DNA of 37,119 nucleotides, taken from NCBI GenBank assembly GCA_900769545.1, contig CAAGGZ010000030.1:1-37119 (forward strand), given 5' to 3'. Position numbers and translations under genes: made by a program. Below the pieces are notes generated by a model, which saw only the letters and a list, made by a program, of their open reading frames with translations, was not told the DNA's origin and did not search any database. Shown here piece after piece: positions 17,156 through 24,884 of this stretch (its first letter is position 1; the number at the start of each line of letters is the position of its first letter). This DNA is from Clostridia bacterium. Its GTDB lineage: Bacteria; Bacillota; Clostridia; Christensenellales; Borkfalkiaceae.

Positions 17156-19588
17156 TTATCTGAGCTCGATACCCAGCTTAAACTTAAGATTATTCAAAAT
17201 TTTCTTAACGAATCCGTCCAACGTTTCGGGCGTGAAAGCCTTTTCCGTCTGCGCGTCGGGCGTGAAAGTGAGCGTAAACGCCATACTCTTCTTACCTTCG
17301 GGCACTTGGCCGCCGCGGTATACGTCGAAGAGCTTCGCCGCCGTCACATACTTGCAGGAGTGCATCAAAACGTCCTCAATTTCCGCGCACGTCAGCTTTT
17401 CATCGGCAATCAACGCAAGGTCACGTTGCATTGCAGGGAATTTGGGAAGATTCTTATAGCGCACCGCATCGTCCATCGCGCCTTTCAACGCTTCCAAATC
17501 CAGCTCCCCAAGGTATACTTTCTTATCCAAACCAAGGGAAAGAGCGATTGCGGGGTCGAGCTCGCCAAAGCAGCCCACAACCTGCTTATTTAAAAGAACG
17601 TTTGCAGAAACGCCAGGGTGCAAATACGTCTTTTCAGCTCTCTCATAAGCAAAAGTAATATGGAAAACTTCCGCAAGACGTTCTATTGCGCCTTTCATAT
17701 CAAAGAAATCGTTTTTACCGCCCCAAATACCGAGCACGAGGTGCTTTCTTTCTTCGGGCTGTTCACTCGCTTGCGTGTTTTTCGGCACGTAAACGTTCGC
17801 TACCTCAAACTGTCTACCCTCGTCGTTACCGCGGCGAATGTTACGCACCGCGTTCCCGAGCATAGAGGGCGCAAGGAAGGTACGCATCAAGGAAAGCTCT
17901 TCGCTGATAGGGTTGAGAATCTTCACAGCGTTTCTTTCTTCTGCGTCTTCAGGGAGTCTCATCAACTCGAAATCTTTAGGCGAATAGAAAGAGTAATTAT
18001 ATGCTTCCGAGAAGCCTTGCACGCGCAAAACGTTCTTCAAATGCAATTCTTTCTTCTGCTCGTCCGTCAAGCCGCCGCCCGTAACCTTTGCGGAGCTGAG
18101 GAAGGTAGGTTCAATGTGCTCATAACCGTACATACGGATAATTTCTTCCGCCAAATCGGGATAGTTATCCACGTCATCTCTATACCCGGGAATTTCCACC
18201 GTCAACGTATCGCCGTTGATTTCGGGCTTGAAGTTAAGTCTTTCCAAAATTGCGGAAATTTCTTCATTGGGAACAATAATACCGAGCAAAGCGTTGATTT
18301 TTGCGATGCTCGCCGTCATCATACGAGGCTTTAAATCCACCGCGCAAACGTCACGGCGCATATCCGTTACCGTACCGCAACCAAGTTCTTCGATAAGGTG
18401 CAAAGCGCGCGCCATACCAAGCCCGTTGGTGTATGCGTCCACGCCCTTTTCAAAACGGGAAGACGAATCGGACGACTGGCCAAGCGCACGGGAAGTCTTT
18501 CTTACGTTATCGCGCGCAAACTTTGCCGATTCAAAGAATACGTTTTTCGTCGTATCTTTAATGCCGCTGTTCAAACCGCCCATAATCCCTGCGAGCGCAA
18601 CAGGCTTCTTACCATCGCAAATCACAAGATTGTCTGGCGTGAGCGTAAATTCCTTTTCATCGAGCGTAGTGATTTTCTCACCCTTATCCGCTCTGCGAAC
18701 AACGATTTTTCTATCTCCAATATCTTCTGCGTCAAACGCGTGCATAGGCTGACCCATTTCCAACAAAACAAAGTTGGTAATATCAACGATAGGCGAAATG
18801 GAACGAATCCCCGACAAAACCAAACGCTTACGCATCCAAGCAGGCGAAACGCCGCCCTGTACGTTTTCTACGTAATGCCCTACGTAGCGAGGACAAAGCT
18901 CGGGCGCAAGCACTTCCACTTCCACGGAAGCCGCGCCTGTCTTATGTTCGGTATACGCGTAGGAAGGTTCTTTCAAGGGCTTTTTCAAAACTGCCGCTAC
19001 TTCTCTTGCGATACCCAAAATACATTGACAGTCGGGTCTGTTTGCCGTAATGGAAATATCAAAAATCCAATCGTCTAAACCAACGATTTTCTTAATATCT
19101 TCCCCGATGGGAGCGTCTTTTCCCAAATCCAACAACCCGTCCACGTCTGCGCCGGGGTAGTAATCTTCGTTGATACCGAGCTCCTCACCCGAACAAAGCA
19201 TACCGAACGATTCCACGCCGCGGAGCTTGCCCTTTTTAATTTTCTTAATCCCTTCGGGATTCTTTTCGAGGTCGCTGTTGTCTACGACGGTCGAGCCGTC
19301 CAACGCGCAAGGCGTTTTCATACCTACGTATACGTTGGGCGCGCCTGTAACAATCTGCAAATCTCTGCCGTGCTCTTCACCGCAGTCTACCACGCAAATC
19401 TGCATATGGTCGCTATCGGGGTGCGGCATCAACGCCTTCACTTCCCCTACAACGACTCTGTTTACCTTTTCACCGAGGTAGAGAAGCTCCTCCACCTCAA
19501 ATCCGCATGAAAAGAGCTTTTCTGCGAGCTCCTGCGCGGAAACGTCTATATCTACGTAATCTTTTAACCAACTGAAAGGTGCTTTCAT
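17156..19588 (-). CDS. pheT: Phenylalanine-tRNA ligase beta subunit
   Basis: Beta chain of the alpha2beta2 PheRS. At 810 residues it has all expected parts: an N-terminal OB-fold tRNA-binding domain (about 40-150), the B3/B4 editing domain, B5 (about 400-475, with NALLG and PEINGDTLTVEIPGYRDDVD), a catalytic-like core, and a C-terminal FDX-ACB domain (last about 95 residues, FPAMQRDLALI). An AAAAGGAG sequence supports the ATG at 19588. It follows pheS by 30 bp, under the T-box leader. Confidence 0.97.
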   Translation of the reverse strand: MKAPFSWLKDYVDIDVSAQELAEKLFSCGFEVEELLYLGEKVNRVVVGEVKALMPHPDSDHMQICVVDCGEEHGRDLQIVTGAPNVYVGMKTPCALDGSTVVDNSDLEKNPEGIKKIKKGKLRGVESFGMLCSGEELGINEDYYPGADVDGLLDLGKDAPIGEDIKKIVGLDDWIFDISITANRPDCQCILGIAREVAAVLKKPLKEPSYAYTEHKTGAASVEVEVLAPELCPRYVGHYVENVQGGVSPAWMRKRLVLSGIRSISPIVDITNFVLLEMGQPMHAFDAEDIGDRKIVVRRADKGEKITTLDEKEFTLTPDNLVICDGKKPVALAGIMGGLNSGIKDTTKNVFFESAKFARDNVRKTSRALGQSSDSSSRFEKGVDAYTNGLGMARALHLIEELGCGTVTDMRRDVCAVDLKPRMMTASIAKINALLGIIVPNEEISAILERLNFKPEINGDTLTVEIPGYRDDVDNYPDLAEEIIRMYGYEHIEPTFLSSAKVTGGGLTDEQKKELHLKNVLRVQGFSEAYNYSFYSPKDFELMRLPEDAEERNAVKILNPISEELSLMRTFLAPSMLGNAVRNIRRGNDEGRQFEVANVYVPKNTQASEQPEERKHLVLGIWGGKNDFFDMKGAIERLAEVFHITFAYERAEKTYLHPGVSANVLLNKQVVGCFGELDPAIALSLGLDKKVYLGELDLEALKGAMDDAVRYKNLPKFPAMQRDLALIADEKLTCAEIEDVLMHSCKYVTAAKLFDVYRGGQVPEGKKSMAFTLTFTPDAQTEKAFTPETLDGFVKKILNNLKFKLGIELR

Positions 19589-19618
19589 TTTTATTATCTC
19601 CTTTTACTCGACCTGCGC

Positions 19619-20632
19619 TCAATCTTCAAACTGTTCTAAGAAACGGGTGTCGTTTTCAAACAACGTCTTGATATTGTTGATACCGTATTTGAGCATTGCA
19701 ATACGTTCCACGCCCATACCGAACGCAAAACCCGTATACTCGTCGGGGTCTACGCCGCAGTTTTCCAATACGTGACGGTTTACCATACCCGCGCCGAGCA
19801 CTTCAATCCAGCCCGTGCCCTTGCAAAGACGACAGCCCTTACCGCCGCATTCCGAGCAGCTAAGGTCAACTTCCACGCTAGGCTCCGTAAACGGGAAATA
19901 GGAAGGACGGAGACGCACTTTCGTAGACGAACTGAACATCTTCTGCGCAAACTCTGCAAGCATACCCTGCAAATCGCAAAGGGTGATCCCCTTATCTACA
20001 ACCAACCCCTCCATCTGGTGGAACATAGGCGAATGGGTTGCGTCGTCGTCCGAACGGAATACCCTACCGGGCGAAAGAATTTTGATAGGCGGAGCGTCCT
20101 TTTCCATAACGCGAATCTGCCCTGCCGACGTCTGCGTACGGAGCAACAGATTTTCCGCCAAATAGAAGGTATCCTGCATATCTCTTGCAGGGTGGTCTTT
20201 GGGGGTGTTCAACGCCGTGAAATTGTAATAGTCCGTTTCAATTTCAGGACCTTCGAATACCGTGAAGCCCATACCTGAGAAAATATCAATGAGCTCGTTT
20301 TTAACAAGCGTTATCGGATGCAACGCACCCGATTTATAGCTTTTCCCGGGCATAGTGATGTCAATACGCTCCTTGGCGTATTTTTGTTGCATTTCCATTT
20401 CACGAACAACCACTGCGCGCTGTTCGAACATATCCTCGATTTTCTGTTTAAATTCATTGACGATTTTACCAAAAGCAGGTCTGTCTTCTTTGGGCAAATC
20501 CTTCATACCGCTCATAATGCCTTTCAATTCGCCTTGGAATTTGACTTTAAGCTCGTATAAAGCTCTGCCTGTTTCCGTCTGTTGTATAGCAGCCTCTGTC
20601 TGGCTGCACAACGCCTCGATTTTTTCTTTCAT
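19619..20632 (-). CDS. pheS: Phenylalanine-tRNA ligase alpha subunit
   Basis: Catalytic chain of PheRS. The N-terminal coiled coil (1 to about 90) binds tRNAPhe. Class II motif 2 is GRVFRSDDDATHSPMFHQMEG, in which the RSD is conserved. Motif 3 is FAFGMGVERIAMLKYGI. A CSECGGKGCRLC cysteine cluster is of the kind seen in many Firmicutes PheS. Length 337 is typical. GGAGG seven bases upstream sets the start. It is expressed from the promoter and T-box at 20995-20705. Confidence 0.97.
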   Translation of the reverse strand: MKEKIEALCSQTEAAIQQTETGRALYELKVKFQGELKGIMSGMKDLPKEDRPAFGKIVNEFKQKIEDMFEQRAVVVREMEMQQKYAKERIDITMPGKSYKSGALHPITLVKNELIDIFSGMGFTVFEGPEIETDYYNFTALNTPKDHPARDMQDTFYLAENLLLRTQTSAGQIRVMEKDAPPIKILSPGRVFRSDDDATHSPMFHQMEGLVVDKGITLCDLQGMLAEFAQKMFSSSTKVRLRPSYFPFTEPSVEVDLSCSECGGKGCRLCKGTGWIEVLGAGMVNRHVLENCGVDPDEYTGFAFGMGVERIAMLKYGINNIKTLFENDTRFLEQFED

Positions 20633-20704
20633 ATACTTCCTCCGAATTTTATTTCGTTTAATTTTTCAATACCGCAAACAAAGTAAAGGCTATGTAACAG
20701 AGCC

Positions 20705-20742
20705 TAACAAAAACGCCCTGCGTGTTTTGCAACACGCAGGGC
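20705..20742 (-). terminator. T-box leader terminator
   Basis: Perfect 12-bp stem GCCCTGCGTGTT/AACACGCAGGGC with a four-base loop (20742-20715), followed by GTTTTTGTT on the minus strand. It should end transcription before pheS unless the antiterminator forms. Confidence 0.92.
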
Positions 20743-20956
20743 GAATATCCGCTGTACCACCTGCATTCACGCATAAATTATGCGCCTTCATTACCGCCGT
20801 TACGTGGCAAAACGTTCCTTCCTACCCGATAAACGCTCAAAAGGACGGCTCCAAAGCGAAACGGTTACTTTTCCACTCCCACACGTCTTTCAGCCTACGG
20901 ACGCGCTCTCTGTTGAAAGCTCCCAAAAAGCACCAACTTTTTCATTGCCTTTGATA
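20705..20956 (-). promoter_or_regulatory. T-box riboswitch leader (Phe type) upstream of pheS
   Basis: The minus strand shows the T-box landmarks in order. First come an AGAGAG motif and CTGAAAG distal-loop element of stem I. A likely specifier UUC (20860-20858) follows, in CGTTTCGCTTTGGAG. The T-box sequence AGGTGGTACAGCGG (20762-20749) then precedes the terminator. UUC is a Phe codon, matching the downstream genes; UUU in the overlapping register cannot be excluded by eye. Uncharged tRNAPhe should pair with specifier and T-box and favour the antiterminator. Confidence 0.92.
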
Positions 20957-20966
20957 GATTGTTATT

Positions 20967-20995
20967 ATTATACCTTTTCTTTAAAAAAATGTCAA
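20967..20995 (-). promoter_or_regulatory. Promoter of the T-box/pheST unit
   Basis: Consensus TTGACA (20995-20990), 17-base spacer, consensus TATAAT (20972-20967). Transcription should start near 20960, giving a leader of about 325 bases before pheS. Confidence 0.93.
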
Positions 20996-21030
20996 ATGAT
21001 TTTTCGCTCTTTTCGTGTACTTTATAGCAA

Positions 21031-21060
21031 AAAAGCCGCGTCGCAAACGCAACACGGCTT
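21031..21060 (-). terminator. Rho-independent terminator of mscL
   Basis: Minus-strand AAGCCGTGTTGC pairs with GCGACGCGGCTT around a short loop (one or two imperfect pairs) and runs into TTTTTTGC. It is six bases past the mscL stop. Confidence 0.85.
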
Positions 21061-21066
21061 CCTCTT

Positions 21067-21690
21067 TTATTTATTTTTTAACAAATCGCGGATTTCTTCC
21101 AAAAGACGGGTGTTTGCCGTTGCTTTTGCTTCCGCTGCAGCAGCGTCTGCTTCTGCCTGTTCCGCAGCGAGACGGTCTGCCTCGATTTTTGCAGCAGCCG
21201 CTTCATCTTTCTGCGCCTGCAAAATTGCCATCGCTTCTTTCTTGGATACTTTACGTTCACGGCGGATTTTAAGAATCTCTTTCTTTTCATCCATACCCGA
21301 TGCCTGCGCTTCGCTGATTTTGTTAATCGTGCGAACGATAAGGAACAACACAAATGCAATCAACAAGAAATTGATAATCGCGCTGATAAACGAGCCCCAA
21401 TCGATATAGATGGACGTTGCAAGGTCTAATTCCGTAGCAATCACTTCGCCTGCGTCATTCAAAACATCTTTGTATGCAGGGGAGAGCATCGTAATTGCGC
21501 CGCTGAGCCCTTCCTTACCAATAATAAGCGCCAACACCCAGTTGATGATGGGTTTCAAAATATAATTGCTCATGCCGTTTACGATTGCCGTAAACGCGCC
21601 GCCTACGATAACGCCGACAGCCATATCCAATACGTTGCCGCGCGTGATGAATTTTTTAAATTCACCGAAGAAATTTTTTACTCTGGACAT
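21067..21690 (-). CDS. mscL: Large-conductance mechanosensitive channel MscL, long C-terminus
   Basis: Osmotic emergency release valve in the inner membrane. Starts MSRVKNFFGEFKKFITRGNVLDMAVGVIVG, the family signature; TM1 is about 18-45 and TM2 about 98-122. The ATG at 21690 has AAAAGGAG upstream; an extra 13 in-frame codons before it lack one. At 207 residues it is about 60-70 longer than usual. The extra part is an Ala/Glu/Lys-rich helix (about 130-190) inserted before the conserved end RLLEEIRDLL. It has its own consensus promoter and terminator. Confidence 0.95.
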   Translation of the reverse strand: MSRVKNFFGEFKKFITRGNVLDMAVGVIVGGAFTAIVNGMSNYILKPIINWVLALIIGKEGLSGAITMLSPAYKDVLNDAGEVIATELDLATSIYIDWGSFISAIINFLLIAFVLFLIVRTINKISEAQASGMDEKKEILKIRRERKVSKKEAMAILQAQKDEAAAAKIEADRLAAEQAEADAAAAEAKATANTRLLEEIRDLLKNK

Positions 21691-21752
21691 TTTTACTCCT
21701 TTTGCGCCGTATGGCTTCCGCACAAACAACGCAATCCTTTGTTTATGAAAGT

Positions 21753-21781
21753 ATTATACTACCGCAAAAAAGTTTTGTCAA
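21753..21781 (-). promoter_or_regulatory. Promoter of mscL
   Basis: Consensus TTGACA (21781-21776), 17-base spacer, consensus TATAAT (21758-21753). The expected start is about 55 bases before the mscL ATG. Confidence 0.92.
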
Positions 21782-21834
21782 TAACTTTTCAGGATTATCT
21801 TTAAAAATTCCAAGAGTATTTCTTTACGTTTCAT

Positions 21835-22038
21835 TTAACTTCTTTTCATTAAATCCGCCACGAAATATACGTTCTCGCCTGTTTCGCTCAATAGTTTTAC
21901 CATTTCGGAGCGCGTTTGTTTTCGCTCCGCCTTGCTAAGCTGCAAGGAATACGCCTGTAATAAGGCTTTTTCCATAAAAAACACGTCCTTTATACTGTCT
22001 GCTTCGTTTAACGTAATCTCTCGTTTTTCCAGTTTCAT
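21835..22038 (-). CDS. Small helical protein, possibly CotF-like
   Basis: Not firmly recognised. The 67 residues begin MKLEKREITLNEADSIKDV, followed by MEKALLQAYSLQLS and LLSETGENVYFVADLM. The pattern LNExDSIxDxxxxEKxLLxxY resembles small spore-coat (CotF-like) helical-bundle proteins of Clostridia; this is a pattern impression only. Its ATG overlaps the stop of the preceding small gene (TAATG), with GAGGAGG about six bases upstream. The pair is therefore translationally coupled and probably forms a complex or shared function. No membrane segment or signal peptide. Confidence 0.6.
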   Translation of the reverse strand: MKLEKREITLNEADSIKDVFFMEKALLQAYSLQLSKAERKQTRSEMVKLLSETGENVYFVADLMKRS

Positions 22039-22292
22039 TATTGGCTTTCCTCCTCATTCATTGCGTACATGCCCCCTTCCTTTTGCGTTTTCTTGGGCTT
22101 TTCGCCCATCAGTCCCAATAGTGTATTTTTTCTATTTTCGTGTCGCAAGGAAAGCGATTCCATCTCCTTGGCGAGATTTACGTCCGTAAGGAGCCGAGAG
22201 TATATCTTCGTTTTCTTTTCCGCCAATTCCTCCAATGTTGCAAGCGCCTTTAAAAACGCATATTCTTGCTCCATTTCCTGATTTTTTTGCAT
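22038..22292 (-). CDS. Small charged helical protein ending in the G-rich repeat
   Basis: Not recognised. An 84-residue Glu/Lys/Leu-rich protein predicted to be two helices (about 5-35 and 38-60), with a lysine-rich tail. Residues 73-79 (GGMYAMN) are encoded by a copy of the G-rich repeat immediately before the stop. I start it at the ATG at 22292, where AGAGGGGGG is eight bases upstream; an in-frame GTG at 22313 has no ribosome site. It follows nth by 53 bp and is coupled to the next small gene. Confidence 0.6.
   Translation of the reverse strand: MQKNQEMEQEYAFLKALATLEELAEKKTKIYSRLLTDVNLAKEMESLSLRHENRKNTLLGLMGEKPKKTQKEGGMYAMNEEESQ
22055..22080 (-). repeat. G-rich repeat copy 3 (3' end of the 84-residue gene)
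   Basis: Minus-strand GGGGGCATGTACGCAATG then AATG. Encodes GGMYAMN just before the stop, upstream of the ribosome site of the next gene. Confidence 0.88.
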
Positions 22293-22299
22293 ATAAAAA

Positions 22300-22335
22300 T
22301 CCCCCCTCTTCACACATAGTATGTGAAAAGCGAGG
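22300..22335 (-). promoter_or_regulatory. Hairpin overlapping the ribosome site of the 84-residue gene
   Basis: Between nth and the small gene the minus strand can fold CCTCGCTTTTCACAT against ATGTGTGAAGAGGGG, about 12 pairs with two mismatches. The 3' arm contains the gene's G-rich Shine-Dalgarno sequence, and ATTTTT follows. It could act as a translation-blocking hairpin or a weak nth terminator; sequence alone does not decide. Confidence 0.45.
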
Positions 22336-22345
22336 ATATTTATAA

Positions 22346-22981
22346 TTATTTCTTCTTATTCTTATAAAAATCGCACAAGTGCGCAAGCGTACAATTACCG
22401 CAATCGGGTTTTTGCGAATGACACACTCGCCTGCCGTGATAAATGAGCCAATGATGCGCGCTCGCCCAATCGGATTTGGGAATAACTTTGCACAACCCTT
22501 CTTCCACTTTAAGCGGCGTATTTCCTTTCGCGAGCCCCAATCGGTTACTCACGCGGAAAACGTGTGTATCTACCGCAATCGCCGCGCCGCCGAACGCTAC
22601 GGAATAAACGACGTTTGCGGTCTTTTTTCCAACGCCTGCAAGGCTCATCAGTTCCTCTATCGTGCTTGGCACTTCGCCGTTGAATTTTTCAAGAATATCT
22701 TTGCTTGCCGATAAAATATGCTCCGCTTTCATACGGTAAAAACCGCAGGAAAAGATATATTTTTCGAGTTCCTTTTGCGTGAGCGTCAGCATCGCTTGCG
22801 GTGTGTTGTATTTCTCAAACAGCACCGCCGTCACTTTGTTCACTCGTTCGTCCGTGCATTGCGCAGACAAAACCACCGCCACCAACAATTCGTAGGGCGT
22901 TTTGAACGCAAGCGCAGGCTTTGCGTCGGGATAAAGCTTCTCCAATTCGGCGAGCGCCGATTTTTTCTCCGTTGTTTTCAT
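22346..22981 (-). CDS. nth: Endonuclease III
   Basis: Bifunctional DNA glycosylase/AP lyase for oxidised pyrimidines. The helix-hairpin-helix LAGVGKKTANVV carries the catalytic K120, and D138 is in AVDTHVFR. The 4Fe-4S loop is C187-x6-C194-x2-C197-x5-C203. Length 211 is normal. The start ATG at 22981 is only six bases past a good -10 box and has no Shine-Dalgarno sequence, so the message is predicted to be leaderless. Confidence 0.97.
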   Translation of the reverse strand: MKTTEKKSALAELEKLYPDAKPALAFKTPYELLVAVVLSAQCTDERVNKVTAVLFEKYNTPQAMLTLTQKELEKYIFSCGFYRMKAEHILSASKDILEKFNGEVPSTIEELMSLAGVGKKTANVVYSVAFGGAAIAVDTHVFRVSNRLGLAKGNTPLKVEEGLCKVIPKSDWASAHHWLIYHGRRVCHSQKPDCGNCTLAHLCDFYKNKKK

Positions 22982-22987
22982 AACAAC

Positions 22988-23016
22988 AGTATAGCACTTT
23001 TTCGACTATTTTGCAA
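22988..23016 (-). promoter_or_regulatory. Promoter of nth, positioned for a leaderless mRNA
   Basis: TTGCAA (23016-23011), 17-base spacer, TATACT (22993-22988) with an extended TGC before it. Only GTTGTT separates the -10 from the ATG, so transcription should begin at or next to the start codon. Confidence 0.75.
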
Positions 23017-23020
23017 GTTT

Positions 23021-23284
23021 TTATTCCTGCTTGTAGGGCAAAACCGACATTCTACCGTTTACAAATTCCGTTTTATAAAAACCTTTAAAGGACGAATATT
23101 TCCCCGTTTTTAAAACCGCCTGCGCCCGAGCAAATAAACGGGCATCAAACCGCACGCAAAGCCCACAGCCTATCTTCGCCTCTTTAGGAGCTGGCGCAGT
23201 AGTAGCCGCAACTCCATACGCTTTCAGCCGTTCGGCATAGTCCAAGCTATGCGCCCTCGAACGAAATACAGCCATAATCAACAT
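23021..23284 (-). CDS. DUF3343 protein, putative Se/S carrier-like
   Basis: An 87-residue single-domain protein: MAVFRSRAHSLDYAERLKAYG, then CGLCVRF with C40 and C43. This matches the small DUF3343 family (annotated putative Se/S carrier protein) that typically neighbours class-V aminotransferase-fold cysteine desulfurase-like genes. Here such a gene is divergently encoded 77 bp away, supporting a shared sulfur or selenium role. The start at 23284 has GGAGG ten bases upstream; M4 is an alternative. Biochemical function is not proven for the family. Confidence 0.8.
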   Translation of the reverse strand: MLIMAVFRSRAHSLDYAERLKAYGVAATTAPAPKEAKIGCGLCVRFDARLFARAQAVLKTGKYSSFKGFYKTEFVNGRMSVLPYKQE

Positions 23285-23315
23285 GTCATACGAGCCTCCT
23301 TTTCGGAATACTATA

Positions 23316-23345
23316 TTTTATGTACAGTGAAAATTTTATGTACAA
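23316..23345. repeat. Two 12-bp direct repeats in the divergent intergenic region
   Basis: ATTTTATGTACA occurs at 23316-23327 and exactly again at 23334-23345, an 18-base period. Both copies lie between the DUF3343 and cysteine desulfurase-like genes, upstream of both. It could be a tandem operator; no confident -35/-10 pair was found here. Confidence 0.7.
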
Positions 23346-23361
23346 CGAAAAAGAGGTAAAT

Positions 23362-24501
23362 ATGTTTTATTTTGACAACGCCGCCACGGGCGGTAGAAAA
23401 CCCGATTCAGTCCAAACGGCGGTCGCTTCCGCCGTAAAAATCTGCGCCAATCCCGGAAGAAGCGGACATAAACTCGCCCTCACCGCCGCCAATATCGTAC
23501 AAAGCTGCCGCAACGCCTTAAACGATTTTTTCGATGGCTACGGTTTCGAGCGCGTCGTTTTTACAAAAAACTGCACCGAAGCCCTCAACGTCGCCATTTT
23601 CGGAACGTTAAAACAGGGCGACCACGTAATTGTGAGCTGTATGGAGCATAACTCCGTCTTGAGACCGCTCGAAAAATTAAAAAAATCGGGCATAATCACC
23701 TACGACATTTGCCCTTTGGAGCGCGACGGCTTTATCGGAGAACGCAACCTTTGTTTGGAGTCCTTGCAAACGCTACTCCGACCCAACACAAAGCTGGTTA
23801 TCGTCACCACTGCCTCCAACGTCAACGGCGCGATGCCGCCGCTTAAAAAAATACGCGAGACGCTTCCTAAACACGTTCTGCTCCTTTGCGACGGCGCGCA
23901 GGGCGGTGGGCATATCCCCATTTCTATGCAAAAATTGGGGATTGATATGCTTTGTTTGGCTGGGCATAAGGGTATGCTCGGCATACAAGGAAGCGGCGCG
24001 CTTCTGTTTTCCGAACGGGTAAATCCTACGCCGCTGCTCCACGGCGGAACAGGTTCTATCAGCGTTTCGCTTGATATGCCTGATTTTTATCCCGACGCGT
24101 TAGAGGCAGGCACGCTCGCCTATCCTGCCATTGTTTCGCTTTTAGAGGGAACTCGCTATTTGTCTGCGCACGCAAAGCAGGTACAAAGCCGCCTATCCGT
24201 CCTTTCCGCTTATTTTTTGAAAGGTTTGCAAGACCTGCCCGATTATTCGCCGTACTCCGTCCCCAATCCTTGCGGCATTGTGGCGTTTTGCCATCGTCAG
24301 CACGATTCTGAACACATCGCAGGCGTGCTGTCCGAAAAATACGACATCGCCGTGCGTGGGGGCTTGCATTGCGCGCCGCTTATGCACGAGGCATTGGGAA
24401 CACTACAAAACGGCTTGATACGGGTTTCTTTCTCGCATTTTAATGCGGAGCGTGAAATCGACAGACTTTTATCCGCTTTACAAGAGCTCTCTATGCAATA
24501 A
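23362..24501 (+). CDS. Cysteine desulfurase-like PLP enzyme (class V aminotransferase fold)
   Basis: Predicted to release sulfur (or selenium) from cysteine (selenocysteine). From the ATG at 23362: FDNAATG near the N-terminus, H96 (MEHNSVLRP) stacking on PLP, D177 and Q180 (CDGAQGGGH), PLP lysine K203 (LAGHKGMLGIQG), and the persulfide cysteine C337 in RGGLHCAPLMHEALG. Length 379 fits. Earlier in-frame ATGs at 23320 and 23338 fall in the direct repeats and lack a ribosome site, whereas AAAGAGG precedes 23362. One of only two plus-strand genes; divergent from its DUF3343 partner. Confidence 0.92.
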   Translation: MFYFDNAATGGRKPDSVQTAVASAVKICANPGRSGHKLALTAANIVQSCRNALNDFFDGYGFERVVFTKNCTEALNVAIFGTLKQGDHVIVSCMEHNSVLRPLEKLKKSGIITYDICPLERDGFIGERNLCLESLQTLLRPNTKLVIVTTASNVNGAMPPLKKIRETLPKHVLLLCDGAQGGGHIPISMQKLGIDMLCLAGHKGMLGIQGSGALLFSERVNPTPLLHGGTGSISVSLDMPDFYPDALEAGTLAYPAIVSLLEGTRYLSAHAKQVQSRLSVLSAYFLKGLQDLPDYSPYSVPNPCGIVAFCHRQHDSEHIAGVLSEKYDIAVRGGLHCAPLMHEALGTLQNGLIRVSFSHFNAEREIDRLLSALQELSMQ

Positions 24502-24518
24502 ATTCGTCATGCCTTGCG

Positions 24519-24555
24519 CCCGAATTGTATTTTTGCAATTCGGGTTAAATATTTT
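24519..24555 (+). terminator. Terminator of the cysteine desulfurase-like gene
   Basis: Perfect nine-bp stem CCCGAATTG/CAATTCGGG (24519-24544) with an eight-base loop, followed on the plus strand by TTAAATATTTTT. It ends exactly where the convergent small gene stops. The other strand lacks a T-run. Confidence 0.7.
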
Positions 24556-24823
24556 TCAACCGCTCCACCACCGCGCGAAGCTGTTTTTTCTGTACGCCAC
24601 TCAACATCGGCGCAAAGTTTTGATAAAACGCCTCGATTTCTTCGTTGGTGAGCGTTCCTGCGCGTTTGCTTTTTTCCGCTTCCGTTAAAATACTGCGTAG
24701 CATATCGGCGTTACTTTTGCCGTTATACGCCGAGGCGATTTTTTTTGTCAACTCCTCCGCAGTTGCCGTTTCCTCTTTCTTTTCGTCGGGCGTATTTTCA
24801 GCATAGTCTTTAAAACTTTTCAT
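24545..24823 (-). CDS. Small acidic hypothetical protein (92 aa)
   Basis: Not recognised. A charged, soluble protein: the first 25 residues are Glu/Lys-rich and probably disordered (MKSFKDYAENTPDEKKEE). Helices follow (TAEELTKKIASAYNGKSNADMLRSILTEAEKSKRAG and NEEIEAFYQNFAPMLSGVQKKQLRAVVERL). GGAGG lies about seven bases upstream of the ATG. It is divergent from another small gene 66 bp away and ends against the terminator of the cysteine desulfurase-like gene. Confidence 0.7.
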   Translation of the reverse strand: MKSFKDYAENTPDEKKEETATAEELTKKIASAYNGKSNADMLRSILTEAEKSKRAGTLTNEEIEAFYQNFAPMLSGVQKKQLRAVVERLKNI

Positions 24824-24854
24824 ATCTACCTCCTAACAACACATTCTATTCTCT

Positions 24855-24884
24855 TTGGCAACTTTTCGTTACTTGGAATATATT
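24855..24884 (+). promoter_or_regulatory. Promoter of the 101-residue gene, possibly leaderless
   Basis: TTGGCA (24855-24860), 18-base spacer, TATATT (24879-24884). Five bases later comes the ATG, with no Shine-Dalgarno sequence between. Confidence 0.55.

Noticed and set aside
18398..19078. Plus-strand open frame of 226 codons inside pheT
   Set aside because: Shadow of pheT; the translation has no domain character and pheT is unambiguous.
20705..20742. Strong inverted repeat considered as an insertion or attachment site
   Set aside because: Fully explained as the T-box terminator.
24350..24372. Plus-strand GGGGGCTTGCATTG in the cysteine desulfurase-like gene, similar to the G-rich repeat
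   Set aside because: It encodes the conserved GGLHCAP catalytic motif of the enzyme and lacks the CATGTACG core.
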